This document shows positions 30,693 through 42,283 of a DNA stretch of 64,000 bases, in pieces (the stretch's first letter is position 1; every line of letters starts with the position of its first letter). The DNA is taken from the NCBI GenBank assembly GCA_027858915.1, contig JAQIBT010000110.1, forward strand, positions 1 through 64,000. The letters run 5' to 3'. Source of the stretch: Salinisphaera sp. (GTDB lineage Bacteria > Pseudomonadota > Gammaproteobacteria > Nevskiales > Salinisphaeraceae). The translations under genes and the position numbers were made by a program. A model generated the notes under the pieces. That model worked only from the letters and a program-made list of their open reading frames with translations, did not search any database and was not told the DNA's origin.

Positions 30693-33644
30693 ATGGCCGA
30701 TCTGGACAAGACCTTCGACCCGCATACGATCGAAGCCCGCTGGTATCCGGTTTGGGAGGAGCGCGGCTATTTTGCGCCCAACATGAACGCTCCGGGCAAT
30801 CCGTTCTGCGTCATGCTGCCACCACCCAACGTGACCGGCCGCCTGCATATGGGCCACGCGCTGGACGACACCCTGCAGGACACCCTCACCCGTTATCACC
30901 GCATGCGGGGTGCGCCCACGCTCTGGCAGCCGGGCACCGACCACGCCGGTATTGCGACCCAGATGCTGGTCGAGCGTCAGGTTGAAGGCGAAGGCAGCTC
31001 GCGTCACGAGTTGGGGCGCGAGGCTTTTGTCGACCGGATCTGGCAGTGGAAAGAAGAATCCGGCGGTCATATCACCACCCAGATGCGGCGTCTGGGCGCA
31101 TCGGTCGACTGGTCGCGAGAACGCTTCACCATGGACGAGGGCCTGTCCAAGGCGGTGCAGAAAGTCTTCGTCGATCTGCATTCCCGTGGGCTGATCTATC
31201 GCGGCCAGCGGCTGGTCAACTGGGACCCGGTACTCAACACGGCCATCTCCGATCTCGAAGTCGAGAATCAGGAAGTGGCCGGCCATATGTGGCACTTCAA
31301 GTATCCACTTGAAGATGGCGAGACCTACGAATACATCGAGCGCAATGACGACGGCCAGGTCACCCGTCGCGAAACCCGCGACTATATCTCGATCGCCACC
31401 ACCCGCCCGGAAACCATGCTGGGCGACGGTGCGATTGCGGTACATCCAGACGACGCTCGCTATACGCCGCTGGTCGGCAAGCGCTGCGAGATCCCGGTGG
31501 GGCCAAAAGCCCAGCGCCGACTGATCCCGATCATCACCGACGAATACCCAGATCCGGAATTCGGCTCAGGCGCGGTCAAGATCACCGGCGCCCATGATTT
31601 CAACGATTATGCCGTAGCCCAGCGCAACGCCATTCCGATGTATCGCTTGATGGACAGCCAGGCAACCCTGCGCGACGACGGCGTGGCCTACGCCGAAGCC
31701 GCCGCCCAGGCAGCGACCATTCTGGCCACCGGCGACATGCCAGCGGCGGCCGAGGTCGATGCCATCAACCTGGTGCCCGACGAATACCGCGGCCTGGCCC
31801 GCGACGAGGCCCGTCGCCAGATTGTCGCCGGGATCGATGCCGAAGGCTTGATGATCACGGTCGAAGACAAGACGATCATGCAGCCCTACGGCGATCGCTC
31901 GGGTGAAGTCATCGAACCGATGCTCACCAACCAGTGGTTTGTCGACGCGAAGAAACTCGCCGAACCGGCGATCAAGGCAGTCGAAGACGGCCGTATCCGG
32001 TTCATCCCTGGCAACTGGGACAAGACGTATTTCGAATGGATGCGCAATATCCAGGACTGGTGTATCAGCCGCCAGCTCTGGTGGGGCCACCGGATTCCGG
32101 CCTGGTACGACGAAAACGGCCAGGTCTATGTCGGCCAGTCGGCCGCCGACGTGCGCGCGACGCACGGCTTGGGCGACGATGTGACGTTAACCCAGGACGA
32201 GGACGTGCTCGACACCTGGTTTTCGTCTGCGCTATGGCCTTTTTCCACCCTGGGCTGGCCAGAGCAGACCGACGCACTCAAGCTGTTCTATCCGACCAAT
32301 GTGCTGGTCACCGGCTTCGACATCATCTTCTTCTGGGTTGCCCGGATGATCATGATGGGCCTGGAATTCATGGACGATGTGCCGTTCCGCGAGGTCTATA
32401 TCCACGGCCTGGTGCGCGATCACGAAGGCGCCAAGATGTCCAAGTCCAAGGGCAACGTGCTCGACCCAATCGACCTGATCGACGGCATTGACCTGGAAAG
32501 CCTGGTCGCCAAGCGCACCGCCGGCATGATGCAGCCACAGAAAGCCAAATCGGTCGAGAAAGCCACGCGCCGCGAATTCCCCGACGGCATCGCGCCGCAC
32601 GGCACCGATGCGCTGCGCTTTACGTTTGCTGCACTGGCCTCCTATGGCCGCGATATCCGCTTTGACCTAGGCCGTGTGGAAGGCTATCGCAACTTCTGCA
32701 ACAAGCTCTGGAATGCCGCACGCTTTACGCTCATGCAGGTGCCAGATGATTTCAAGCCAGCGGCCGACGGCGACGTCGAGCTATCCACCGCCGACCGCTG
32801 GATCATCTCGCGTCTGCAACGCGCAGAAGCCGACGTGGCCGCGCATTTCGACAGCTATCGTTTCGATCTGGCCGCCAACGCCATCCACGACTTTGTCTGG
32901 CATCATTTTTGTGACTGGTACCTGGAACTGATCAAACCGGTGCTCTCGGGTCAGACCAGCGACGCGGCCAAGGCCGGCACCCGGCGTACGCTGATCCGGG
33001 TACTGGAAACCACGCTGCGGCTGGTCCACCCGCTAATGCCCTTCATCACCGAAGAGATCTGGCAGCGTGTCGCCCCGCTGGCGCGCGGCAAGGCGCTGGC
33101 CGAGAGCGGTGAAAGCATTTCGCTACAGCCTTTCCCGCTGTCTGACGCCGCTCGGATTGATCCCGACGCCGAGGCCGGCATCGATTGGCTGAAAAGAGTG
33201 ATCAACGGCCTGCGCGGTATTCGCGGCGAGATGGATATTGCCCCGAAGCAGAAGATTCCGGTGTTGGTCATAGGCGCCAGCGATGCCGATCGCCAGCAGC
33301 TCGCTGCCCATCGAGCGGCGATCGATTTTCTGGCAGGCGTCGAGTCGATTGAAGAAATCGCGGCCGCTGACGCGCCAGAAGCCGCGGTTGCGCTGGTGGG
33401 CGATATGCAGTTGCACGTCCCGTTGGCCGGCCTGATCGATACCGACGCCGAGCTGGCCCGCCTGGACAAGCGCCTGGCCAAGCTCGATAAGGACTTGAAC
33501 GGCGTGCGTCATCGTCTGGGCAGCGAATCTTTCGTTGCCAAGGCGCCGGCAGGGGTCGTGGACAAGGCACGCGCGCAACAAGGCGAACTGGAACGCGAGC
33601 AACGCGACTTGTCCGAACAACGCGCTCGGATTGCCGCGCTATAA
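30693..33644 (+). CDS. valS: Valyl-tRNA synthetase
   Basis: Class Ia synthetase that charges tRNA-Val and edits misactivated threonine. The 983-residue protein has the HIGH motif as HMGH (residues 52-55) in [15 protein letters not shown], the CP1 editing domain, KMSKS at residues 581-585, an anticodon-binding helical domain and the valine-specific C-terminal coiled coil (about 915-983). It is slightly longer than E. coli ValS (951 aa) owing to inserts such as [13 protein letters not shown] after KMSKS. The AAAAGG sequence lies about 12 nt before the ATG. Confidence 0.97.
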   Translation: MADLDKTFDPHTIEARWYPVWEERGYFAPNMNAPGNPFCVMLPPPNVTGRLHMGHALDDTLQDTLTRYHRMRGAPTLWQPGTDHAGIATQMLVERQVEGEGSSRHELGREAFVDRIWQWKEESGGHITTQMRRLGASVDWSRERFTMDEGLSKAVQKVFVDLHSRGLIYRGQRLVNWDPVLNTAISDLEVENQEVAGHMWHFKYPLEDGETYEYIERNDDGQVTRRETRDYISIATTRPETMLGDGAIAVHPDDARYTPLVGKRCEIPVGPKAQRRLIPIITDEYPDPEFGSGAVKITGAHDFNDYAVAQRNAIPMYRLMDSQATLRDDGVAYAEAAAQAATILATGDMPAAAEVDAINLVPDEYRGLARDEARRQIVAGIDAEGLMITVEDKTIMQPYGDRSGEVIEPMLTNQWFVDAKKLAEPAIKAVEDGRIRFIPGNWDKTYFEWMRNIQDWCISRQLWWGHRIPAWYDENGQVYVGQSAADVRATHGLGDDVTLTQDEDVLDTWFSSALWPFSTLGWPEQTDALKLFYPTNVLVTGFDIIFFWVARMIMMGLEFMDDVPFREVYIHGLVRDHEGAKMSKSKGNVLDPIDLIDGIDLESLVAKRTAGMMQPQKAKSVEKATRREFPDGIAPHGTDALRFTFAALASYGRDIRFDLGRVEGYRNFCNKLWNAARFTLMQVPDDFKPAADGDVELSTADRWIISRLQRAEADVAAHFDSYRFDLAANAIHDFVWHHFCDWYLELIKPVLSGQTSDAAKAGTRRTLIRVLETTLRLVHPLMPFITEEIWQRVAPLARGKALAESGESISLQPFPLSDAARIDPDAEAGIDWLKRVINGLRGIRGEMDIAPKQKIPVLVIGASDADRQQLAAHRAAIDFLAGVESIEEIAAADAPEAAVALVGDMQLHVPLAGLIDTDAELARLDKRLAKLDKDLNGVRHRLGSESFVAKAPAGVVDKARAQQGELEREQRDLSEQRARIAAL

Positions 33645-33665
33645 ACTGAATCTTACGGAGGCCTT

Positions 33666-34154
33666 ATGGCTGCCCGACTGTTATTGCTATTCATCGTCGC
33701 CCCAGTCATCGAACTGTGGCTGCTGATCAAGGTCGGTGGCCTGATCGGTGTCATTCCAACGATCGCGCTGGTGCTGCTGACAGCGGTCATCGGCAGCCAA
33801 CTGGTGCGGCGTCAGGGCCTGGAAGTGATGCAGCGCATCCGTGCGGCACAGGCTCACGGCGAGGCACCGGCGCTGCCGGTGCTCAACGGCGCCGCCCTTC
33901 TACTGGCGGGCTTGTTCCTGATCACGCCCGGCTTCCTGTCCGACACGCTCGGCTTTCTGCTGCTGGTCCCGAAGCTGCGCGAACGCATCGCCCGCGCGCT
34001 GCTCTCGCGCGTAGTGATCATGACGCCCGGCGGCATGGCGGGTGCCGGCCGGCGCAGCCCGTTTGGACGCGATGACAGCACGATCGAAGGCGAGTATCGG
34101 CGCAAGAGCGATGTGCGTGACGCCGCAAACGATCGGATCAGCCGCGACGACTGA
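33666..34154 (+). CDS. fxsA: FxsA family membrane protein
   Basis: A 162-residue inner-membrane protein of the FxsA family, named for the E. coli protein whose overproduction relieves F-plasmid exclusion of phage T7. Two hydrophobic segments (about residues 5-46) are followed by SQLVRRQGLEVMQRIR and a third hydrophobic hairpin containing the family block LITPGFLSDTLGFLLL. The polar C-terminal tail is variable. It starts 21 bp after valS with CGGAGG about 8 nt upstream and is probably cotranscribed. Its physiological role is unclear. Confidence 0.9.
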   Translation: MAARLLLLFIVAPVIELWLLIKVGGLIGVIPTIALVLLTAVIGSQLVRRQGLEVMQRIRAAQAHGEAPALPVLNGAALLLAGLFLITPGFLSDTLGFLLLVPKLRERIARALLSRVVIMTPGGMAGAGRRSPFGRDDSTIEGEYRRKSDVRDAANDRISRDD

Positions 34155-34366
34155 TCGATCATCGTGCGCAGCGGATGAGGTGCGCCACGACATCGGGTAT
34201 CAACGCCCGACCTGCCGCATATCGCGCGAGCGCAGCCATCCCATCGCACAGCGTGCAGTCGCCGGGTACGCTTCAGATCTGGCGTTTTTGGCCGGTCTGG
34301 CAATTTGCCAAGGCTTCGATACGCTGAGGTTTTACCCGGACACCGGCTGTCTGTGCGGCCTGCCTC

Positions 34367-35311
34367 ATGCTCAAGCCCCCTGCTCAAAGCGCGCCCGGGA
34401 ACGCATCGCGCGACATGTCCCATGCGGTTATGGCGGTTCGCCGGCACCTCGCCGAACGCCTGTACGGCAAGGACCAGGCGATCCGTCTGGCGCTCACATG
34501 TCTGCTGGCCGATGGTCATCTGCTGATCGAGGACATGCCCGGCGTAGGCAAGACAACGCTGGCGCATAGCCTGGCGCAGACGCTGGGCCTGGGATTTGCC
34601 CGTATCCAGTTCACCAGCGATTTGTTGCCGAGCGATATCCTGGGGGTGTCTGTTTTCGACCAGCGCGACGCGACTTTTCATTTTCGTCCCGGGCCAATCT
34701 TTACCCAGATCGTGCTCGCCGATGAGATCAACCGGGCCAGCCCGCGTACCCAGAGTGCGCTGCTGGAAGCCATGGCTGAACGCCAGATCACGGTCGAAGG
34801 CATCACCCGTGCGCTGGCACGGCCGTTCTGCGTGATCGCCACCCAGAATCCGGTCGATCACAGCGGCACCTTCGATCTCCCGAACTCCCAGCTCGATCGA
34901 TTCCTGATGCGGATCCGGCTCGGTTATCCGCCGGCGTCAGCCGAACGCCGGCTGCTTTCCGGCGACCATCCGGGCGCACAGGCGTTGCAGCCGGTAGCCG
35001 GGCCCGATGATCTCGCGCGCTGGCAAGCCGCTGTGGCAACCGTCGTCACCCGCGATGCGCTGGTCGATTACCTGCTGGCCCTGGTGGCGCGCACCCGCGA
35101 TGACAACGCTTTCGCTGCGGGCCTATCGCCTCGTGCCGGTGTTGCCCTGCGTCGAGCCGCGCAGGCCTGGGCATTCATCGACGGCCGAGATCACGTCGTG
35201 CCCGAGGATGTGCAGACCGTGCTCCCGGCGGTGGTCGATCATCGAATCGCGCTGCGCGATGGCGCCGGCGCTTCAGCCTCCAGCTATTTGCTGGCGCAAG
35301 TCGAGGTCTGA
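34367..35311 (+). CDS. MoxR-family AAA+ ATPase
   Basis: A 314-residue AAA+ chaperone-like ATPase of the MoxR family. Walker A GVGKTTL (in MPGVGKTTLAHSLAQ), Walker B VLADEINRASPRTQ and the sensor region IATQNPVDHSGTFDLP are present, followed by the helical lid. It is the first gene of a moxR-DUF58-transglutaminase set separated from fxsA by 212 bp. Homologous MoxR proteins help mature partner complexes; the client here is probably the DUF58 protein. The ATG at 34367 gives the usual family length. Confidence 0.93.
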   Translation: MLKPPAQSAPGNASRDMSHAVMAVRRHLAERLYGKDQAIRLALTCLLADGHLLIEDMPGVGKTTLAHSLAQTLGLGFARIQFTSDLLPSDILGVSVFDQRDATFHFRPGPIFTQIVLADEINRASPRTQSALLEAMAERQITVEGITRALARPFCVIATQNPVDHSGTFDLPNSQLDRFLMRIRLGYPPASAERRLLSGDHPGAQALQPVAGPDDLARWQAAVATVVTRDALVDYLLALVARTRDDNAFAAGLSPRAGVALRRAAQAWAFIDGRDHVVPEDVQTVLPAVVDHRIALRDGAGASASSYLLAQVEV

Positions 35312-35316
35312 CGAAC

Positions 35317-36270
35317 TTGGCCGGCAGCATGGTCAAGCGGCATGTCGAGGCTTATATCCGGCGGCGCACCCCGATATCCGTGCCGCCGCTGACGGTATCG
35401 CGACGCCGGTTGTATATCCTGCCGACCGCCAGCGGCTTGTTGTTCGCCGTTCTGCTGATTGTCATGGTGCTGGGGGCCACCAACTACGGCAACAATCTCG
35501 CATTCGCGCTCACGTTCTGGTTGGGCGCTGCTGCGCTCGTATCCATGCACCGGACCCATCGCAATCTGGCCGGCGCGAGCGTGAAACAAGTGAGCGCAAC
35601 CCCGGTGTTTGCAGGCCAGACCGTTCAATTCAAGTTGGTGCTGTCGAGCCGGGCCCGCAGCACGCGTTACGCCGTTCAGGTCAGTGCATCCGGCAGCCGT
35701 GCGATGCCGTTGCCCGTGAATATCACGCCGGACGGCGCCACCCCCGTCGACCTGACCGTGGCGGCCGTTCGACGCGGCTACCAGCGCTGCCCAATGGTGC
35801 GCCTGGACACCGTCTATCCGATGGGCCTGTTTCGCGCCTGGGCCCAGCTCGTGCCTGATGTCTCGGTACTGATTTATCCGCACCCCGCTGGCATACAGGC
35901 ATGGCCCACCGAACACACAACGCCTGGTGGGCGATCATCGCTTTCGCTTAGTGGCGGCGACGAATTCCTGGCGCACCGTCTTTATCACAGTGGCGATTCG
36001 CCGCGGCGCATCGATTGGAAAGCCAGCGCTCGCAGCATGTCGCTGATGGTCACCCAGCACGCCGACACCGCTGATCCAACTCACTGGTTCGATTTCGATG
36101 CCCTGACCGGCTTGGATACCGAAGCACGGCTGTCGCAACTTGCCCTGTGGGTGGTCAACGCCGCCAATGCCGGTCATGAATACGGGCTCAGCCTGCGATC
36201 GCAGAGCATAGGCCCGGCCAGCGGCGCACAGCATCGCGATACCTGTCTAAAGGCCCTGGCGCTTCACTGA
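35317..36270 (+). CDS. DUF58 domain membrane protein
   Basis: A 317-residue protein with two close hydrophobic segments (about residues 32-75) and a C-terminal DUF58 region containing RLYHSGDSPRRIDWKASAR, the family hallmark. DUF58 proteins are von Willebrand A-like and almost always follow a MoxR ATPase. TTG 35317 has GAGG 10 nt upstream; ATG 35329 would shorten the protein by 4 residues. It begins 5 bp after moxR and its stop overlaps the next start (TGATG). A role in envelope assembly or peptidoglycan metabolism is inferred. Confidence 0.9.
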   Translation: MAGSMVKRHVEAYIRRRTPISVPPLTVSRRRLYILPTASGLLFAVLLIVMVLGATNYGNNLAFALTFWLGAAALVSMHRTHRNLAGASVKQVSATPVFAGQTVQFKLVLSSRARSTRYAVQVSASGSRAMPLPVNITPDGATPVDLTVAAVRRGYQRCPMVRLDTVYPMGLFRAWAQLVPDVSVLIYPHPAGIQAWPTEHTTPGGRSSLSLSGGDEFLAHRLYHSGDSPRRIDWKASARSMSLMVTQHADTADPTHWFDFDALTGLDTEARLSQLALWVVNAANAGHEYGLSLRSQSIGPASGAQHRDTCLKALALH

Positions 36271-38279
36271 TGGCAATCGGAACGGTCGTCCAGGCGCCGG
36301 CGTCGTCACAAGTCGGCATACAGGAGCGCGCCGGCCTGTTGATACTCGTCACCCTGATCGCCCTGCCACACCTATGGCATATGCCCTGGTGGGTCAATGC
36401 GCTGGCCGCCTTGTTGATCGGCTGGCAGGCGTTTGGTCTGATTGCGCACTCGCCGGTGCCGGCCAGGATTCTACGAGCCGGATTGACATTGACGGTGTTC
36501 GCCGCCGTATTCATGGGATTCGGCCGGATCAATGGCCAACAGGCCGGCGTCGCCTTACTGGTGCTGATGCTCGCGCTGAAGCAGTCAGAGATCACGGGCT
36601 ATCGCGATATCGTGGTAGTGCTCTGCCTGTGCTGCTTTGTGCTGGTCACCCAATTTCTGTTTTCGCAATCCCTTTGGATGGCGGCATATCTGATTGCCGG
36701 CAGCTGGCTGGTACTGGCCGGTTTCGTGCATGCCCACATGCCGTATGCCCGTGCCAGCTATCGACAGGCGGCAGCCGAATCGGCGCGCATGCTCGCGTTG
36801 GCGTTGCCGGTAGCGGCCTTGTTCTTCCTGCTGTTTCCTCGTCTGCCCGGCCCGCTGTGGGGCCTGCCGGCACAGGATGGACGTCAGGCTACCATGGGGC
36901 TATCGGACCAGATGTCGCCTGGCAGCATGGCCGCGCTGGCTCGTTCCGGCGCGGTGGCCTTCCGGGTGCGTTTTCCCGGACGGGTGCCGACACCGGCCGA
37001 GCGCTACTGGCGCGGCCCGGTGTTCTGGGATTTCAACGCCGGCACCTGGCACAACGCGCCGACCACAGCGAAGCTACCAACACCCGCCATCGACCGGGCC
37101 AGCGCCGATATAACCAGCGATATCACGCTGGCACCGACCCACGAACACTGGCTGATTGCGCTCGACCTGCCGCTGCAAGCCAATCGCCGCTATCACCGCT
37201 CACCGGCCGGCACACTGCTGGTCGACCAGGCGATCGATCAGCGGATTCGCTATGTCGTGCGCTCAGCCACGCGATACCGGCTCGATCGCCGTCTGAGCCG
37301 CGTGGCGCGTCAACGCGCGCTGGCCCTACCCGGCCACCACAACCCAAAAGCACGCGCCCTGGCCAAGCACTGGGCAAGCGAGGGTTTGTCGGTTCCCGCT
37401 GTCATCAACCGCGCGTTATCGATGTTCAGAACACAACCTTTTCGTTACACGCTGAATCCGCCACGTACCTCACGCGATAACAGCGTCGATGATTTTCTAT
37501 TTTCTACCCGCGCCGGTTTCTGCGAACACTTTGCCGGCGCCTTCACTTTTCTGATGCGTGCAGCCGGCGTGCCCGCACGCGTAGTCACGGGTTATCAGGG
37601 TGCCGAGCCTTCAGCCGTCGGCAACTACTGGATCGTGCGCAACTCCGATGCCCACGCCTGGTCCGAAGTCTGGCTGGCAGGCCGCGGCTGGGTTCGGGTG
37701 GATCCGACCGCCGCGGTCGCCCCGTCCCGTATCGAACAAGGCGTGACCGGCTCTCTCGCCGATACCGGCGACCTGCCTTTCATGGCACGCGGTGAGCGCA
37801 GCAACCCCTGGTTTCAGGCGCGCTTGCTCTGGGACGCTGTGAATGCTGGCTGGAACCGCTGGTTTCTGGCCTACGGACCGTCGCTGCAACAAAGATTGTT
37901 CGCCCAGCTTGGCCTGGCCGGATTCGGCACCGCGATTGCCATCCTGACCTTTGGCACGGTTGGCCTGCTCGGCCTGGTCTCGCTATGGCTCGCCTGGCGG
38001 ATGCGCCCGGCCAGAATCGACGACCCGGTGCTGCGTGCGTGGCAGCGCATCGGTAAACGACTGGCACATCTGGGCCTGCCTCGCCGAGTCGGCGAAGGCC
38101 CCGGCGACTATGCTGTGCGAGTGGCCGCTGCCAGGCCCGATCTGGCAACCGCCATGAATTCGCTTGCCCGTCAATTCATTGCACTGCGCTATGGTATGTC
38201 AGCTGGTGGCGACGCGCGACGGCTTTTCGTGGCGGCCGCGCGGCATTTTCGGCCCCGTCGCCGTCGAACCCACAGCTGA
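36270..38279 (+). CDS. Transglutaminase-like membrane protein (TgpA/DUF3488 type)
   Basis: A 669-residue protein like Pseudomonas TgpA. About six N-terminal membrane helices (DUF3488, residues 20-200) lead to a periplasmic transglutaminase-like domain with the Cys-His-Asp triad in TRAGFCEHFAGAF, SDAHAWSEVW and RVDPTAA. One more membrane helix and a cytoplasmic DUF4129-like C-terminal part (about 600-669) follow. It is translationally coupled to the DUF58 gene. The P. aeruginosa homologue is reported as essential with an unknown substrate; activity here is inferred from the intact triad. Confidence 0.9.
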   Translation: MAIGTVVQAPASSQVGIQERAGLLILVTLIALPHLWHMPWWVNALAALLIGWQAFGLIAHSPVPARILRAGLTLTVFAAVFMGFGRINGQQAGVALLVLMLALKQSEITGYRDIVVVLCLCCFVLVTQFLFSQSLWMAAYLIAGSWLVLAGFVHAHMPYARASYRQAAAESARMLALALPVAALFFLLFPRLPGPLWGLPAQDGRQATMGLSDQMSPGSMAALARSGAVAFRVRFPGRVPTPAERYWRGPVFWDFNAGTWHNAPTTAKLPTPAIDRASADITSDITLAPTHEHWLIALDLPLQANRRYHRSPAGTLLVDQAIDQRIRYVVRSATRYRLDRRLSRVARQRALALPGHHNPKARALAKHWASEGLSVPAVINRALSMFRTQPFRYTLNPPRTSRDNSVDDFLFSTRAGFCEHFAGAFTFLMRAAGVPARVVTGYQGAEPSAVGNYWIVRNSDAHAWSEVWLAGRGWVRVDPTAAVAPSRIEQGVTGSLADTGDLPFMARGERSNPWFQARLLWDAVNAGWNRWFLAYGPSLQQRLFAQLGLAGFGTAIAILTFGTVGLLGLVSLWLAWRMRPARIDDPVLRAWQRIGKRLAHLGLPRRVGEGPGDYAVRVAAARPDLATAMNSLARQFIALRYGMSAGGDARRLFVAAARHFRPRRRRTHS

Positions 38280-38291
38280 GAGTCGCCGCCT

Positions 38292-38846
38292 ATGGATCGC
38301 CGCCAATACTGTCCCGTCTGTACGACACCGCTGGTGTGCCGCGACATCGCCGGATTTGAACGCCCACTGTGTCCGGCACCCGGCTGTGGTTTCGTGTTCT
38401 GGGATAATCCAATTCCCGTCGTGGCCGCCGTCGTCGAACACCAAGGGCAAATCGTGTTCGCCCGCAACGCCCAATGGCCGCAGGGCATGTACGGCCTGGT
38501 TACCGGCTTTCTCGAACCGCGCGAAGATCCCACCGACGGCGTCGTCCGCGAAGTGGCAGAAGAACTCGGCATCGAGTCCACCATCACCACCTTCATCGGC
38601 GCCTACGGCTTTGCCCGCAAGAACCAGCTGTTGCTGGCGTATCACCTGATCGGCGAAGGAGAGATTGCGCTCAACGAAGAACTGGCCGAGTATTTCCACG
38701 TTGCAAAAGACGCAGCGGAATACTGGCCCGGCGGCACCGGCCTGGCCGTGCGCGACTGGCTGCGAACGCAGGGCTTCGAGCCGCGGCGCCGCGCACTGCC
38801 GCCACAGGTGCAGGCCTGGCTCAACGCGCCGCCGGACCTGGACTGA
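38292..38846 (+). CDS. NUDIX hydrolase with N-terminal zinc ribbon
   Basis: A 184-residue NUDIX enzyme. Four Cys near the N-terminus (CPVC and CPAPGC) form a zinc-ribbon-like domain, followed by a complete NUDIX box Gx5Ex7REVAEELGI starting in GFLEPREDPTDG. The arrangement resembles NudC-type NADH pyrophosphatases but is shorter, lacking their N-terminal domain. It probably cleaves a nucleoside diphosphate derivative of unknown identity. It starts 12 bp after the transglutaminase gene and is probably its operon partner. Confidence 0.87.
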   Translation: MDRRQYCPVCTTPLVCRDIAGFERPLCPAPGCGFVFWDNPIPVVAAVVEHQGQIVFARNAQWPQGMYGLVTGFLEPREDPTDGVVREVAEELGIESTITTFIGAYGFARKNQLLLAYHLIGEGEIALNEELAEYFHVAKDAAEYWPGGTGLAVRDWLRTQGFEPRRRALPPQVQAWLNAPPDLD

Positions 38847-39134
38847 GCGTGCCGGCTGTCAGATTGAAACGCATAAATTCCAGATTGCGCGCTTCCGGCG
38901 TAGTGCATCCTTCGATGAACGCCGCGCCAAGTCACCTTGCCTGGAAGCGCCGCGCCGAAGGGTCAATTCATGCAACAAGTGCAGGTGAGAGCTTTCGGCG
39001 ATGATCCGCTGAAAGCGGATCGTGTACGGTTTTGTGCGCACACCCAGCGTAAAGTCGGCCCAAAGCTGGATGCCAGCGATCTCGATTCCTGATCTCTCTG
39101 ATCGAAAATCACGCCAGCCTCAGGCCGCCAATTG
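38847..39134. other. Intergenic region after the NUDIX gene
   Basis: 288 bp with no convincing protein gene. It contains a compact perfect hairpin, GATCCGCT (39003-39010) with AGCGGATC (39014-39021) around a GAA loop, extendable by two outer pairs (39001-39023). No T-run follows directly, so a terminator role is only possible. Composition is mixed, and a small RNA cannot be excluded. Confidence 0.4.
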
Positions 39135-39209
39135 CTACAGCCGTTTGACGATAAAGATAATCAGCACGACCACCAATATCGTGCCAAGAATTCCGCCTCC
39201 GTACAGCAT
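39135..39209 (-). CDS. Putative 24-residue membrane peptide
   Basis: A short open frame reads MLYGGGILGTILVVVLIIFI followed by VKRL and a TAG stop. It is one hydrophobic helix of about 16 residues with a glycine-rich N-end and a basic C-end (Lys-Arg), so it should insert in the inner membrane with the C-terminus in the cytoplasm. A strong Shine-Dalgarno, GGAGAG, lies about 6 nt before the ATG. It stands alone between the NUDIX gene and the end of fumC. The function is unknown. The SD and clean transmembrane profile make chance less likely, but the length keeps this tentative. Confidence 0.6.
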   Translation of the reverse strand: MLYGGGILGTILVVVLIIFIVKRL

Positions 39210-39356
39210 GCGTACTCTCCGATGAATTGGCCCACTCACGTTGAGGAGCCGCTACCTGCACATTAGCAGTTAACTGTGCCCCGCAGTGTTCGCTAATCGC
39301 CGCATAGCCGGTGGAACCGGATTAAAACGGGCCTGCTCCAGACGCGGCTTATCGGC

Positions 39357-40748
39357 TTATTTCTTGATGCCACCCTCGGTGAGGGCGGCCGGGTCCAGCA
39401 GGCGATCCAGCTCGGCCTCGCTCAGGTCCGTCTGTTCCATGGCCAGTTCCTTGACCGAGCGGCCCTCCTTGTAAGCCTGCTTGGCAATGGCCGCCCCCTT
39501 GTCGTAGCCGATGACCGAGTTAAGCGCGGTGACCAGGATCGGATTCTTCGACAGGGCGTCGTCCAGCTTGTCCTGATTGACAGTGAAACCTGCAATCGCT
39601 TTATCAGCCATGATCCGAGACGTGTTGGCCAGCAGTTCGATGGACTGCAGCAGATTGTAGGCGACGATCGGCAACATGACGTTGAGCTGGAAGTTGCCGG
39701 CCTGGCCGGCGACGGTGATCGTGGTGTGGTTGCCCATGACCTGGGCAGCGACCATGGCGGCTGCTTCCGGAATAACCGGGTTGACCTTGCCGGGCATGAT
39801 GCTGGAGCCAGGCTGCAGCGCCGGCAGCTGGATCTCGCCCAGGCCGGCCAGCGGGCCGGAATTCATCCAACGCAGGTCGTTGGCGATTTTCATCATCGAC
39901 ACGGCAATGGTATTGAGCTGCCCGGACAGTTCCACCGCGCAGTCCTGCGACGACAAACTCTCGAAGTAGTTTTCGCTGGTATGGAACTCGCAGCCGCTGG
40001 CCGCGCTGATAGCCTTGGCGATACGGGCGCCGAATTCCGGATGGGCGTTGATGCCGGTGCCCACGGCCGTGCCGCCCTGAGCCAGCCCGCGCATTCGGGT
40101 CAGCGCCGACTCGATGCGGGCGATGTTGGAGTCGATCTGGGCCGCCCAACCGCCGAGTTCCTGATCGAACCGCACCGGCATGGCGTCCATCAGATGAGTA
40201 CGCCCGGTCTTGACCACGTCGGCCAGTTCCTGGCCCTTGTTGTGCAGCGTATCGCGCAGATGACGCAGGGCGTGGAGCAGGTCCTTTTCGCTTTCGATGA
40301 CGGCGGCGACGTGGATCGACGTGGGGATTACGTCGTTGGACGACTGACCCATGTTGACGTGGTCGTTCGGGTGCACCGTCTCGCCGGCCGACTCGCTGGC
40401 AACGTGGGCGATCACCTCGTTGGCATTCATGTTGGTTGACGTGCCAGAGCCGGTCTGGAAGATGTCGACTGGAAAATGCGCGTCGTAATCGCCCTTGGCA
40501 ACCCGGTGGGCGGCGTCGATGATCGCTTGCGCGATATCTGCGTCGAGCAGGCCGAGATCGCGGTTGACCTCGGCTGCACTGGCCTTGATCAGGCCGAGCG
40601 CGTTGATCATGGCGCGCGGCGCACGCAGGTCCGATACGGGGAAATTATCGACGGCCCGCTGGGACTGAGCGCCCCAGAGCGCATCCTTGGGTACACGCAG
40701 CTCGCCCATGCTGTCTTTTTCGATCCGATAGTCATTGTTCTGTGCCAT
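39357..40748 (-). CDS. fumC: Fumarate hydratase class II
   Basis: Oxygen-stable, iron-free fumarase of the TCA cycle. The 463-residue protein has the superfamily signature GSSIMPGKVNP, the TGSGTSTNMNANEVI block and GRTHLMDAMPVR. ATG 40748 is chosen because a near-perfect Shine-Dalgarno, AAAGGAG (40755-40761), precedes it by 6 nt; the frame stays open for 38 more codons upstream without such support. It is divergent from purB, a homologue in the same fumarase/aspartase superfamily, across 129 bp that must hold both promoters. Confidence 0.96.
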   Translation of the reverse strand: MAQNNDYRIEKDSMGELRVPKDALWGAQSQRAVDNFPVSDLRAPRAMINALGLIKASAAEVNRDLGLLDADIAQAIIDAAHRVAKGDYDAHFPVDIFQTGSGTSTNMNANEVIAHVASESAGETVHPNDHVNMGQSSNDVIPTSIHVAAVIESEKDLLHALRHLRDTLHNKGQELADVVKTGRTHLMDAMPVRFDQELGGWAAQIDSNIARIESALTRMRGLAQGGTAVGTGINAHPEFGARIAKAISAASGCEFHTSENYFESLSSQDCAVELSGQLNTIAVSMMKIANDLRWMNSGPLAGLGEIQLPALQPGSSIMPGKVNPVIPEAAAMVAAQVMGNHTTITVAGQAGNFQLNVMLPIVAYNLLQSIELLANTSRIMADKAIAGFTVNQDKLDDALSKNPILVTALNSVIGYDKGAAIAKQAYKEGRSVKELAMEQTDLSEAELDRLLDPAALTEGGIKK

Positions 40749-40844
40749 CGCTGACTCCTTTGACGAGTGGCCTGCAGATGAGAAACCGCAGGCGGAACGG
40801 GCGTCACCATGGCCGCGGCCACGCAAACGCTGTGAATTCGGTAG

Positions 40845-42281
<1,437 letters not shown>

Positions 42282-42283
42282 AA

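Noticed and set aside
34367-38279. moxR-DUF58-transglutaminase as a possible new defence system
   Set aside because: This is a widespread conserved chromosomal cassette with intact family motifs, and no defence-type effectors adjoin it.
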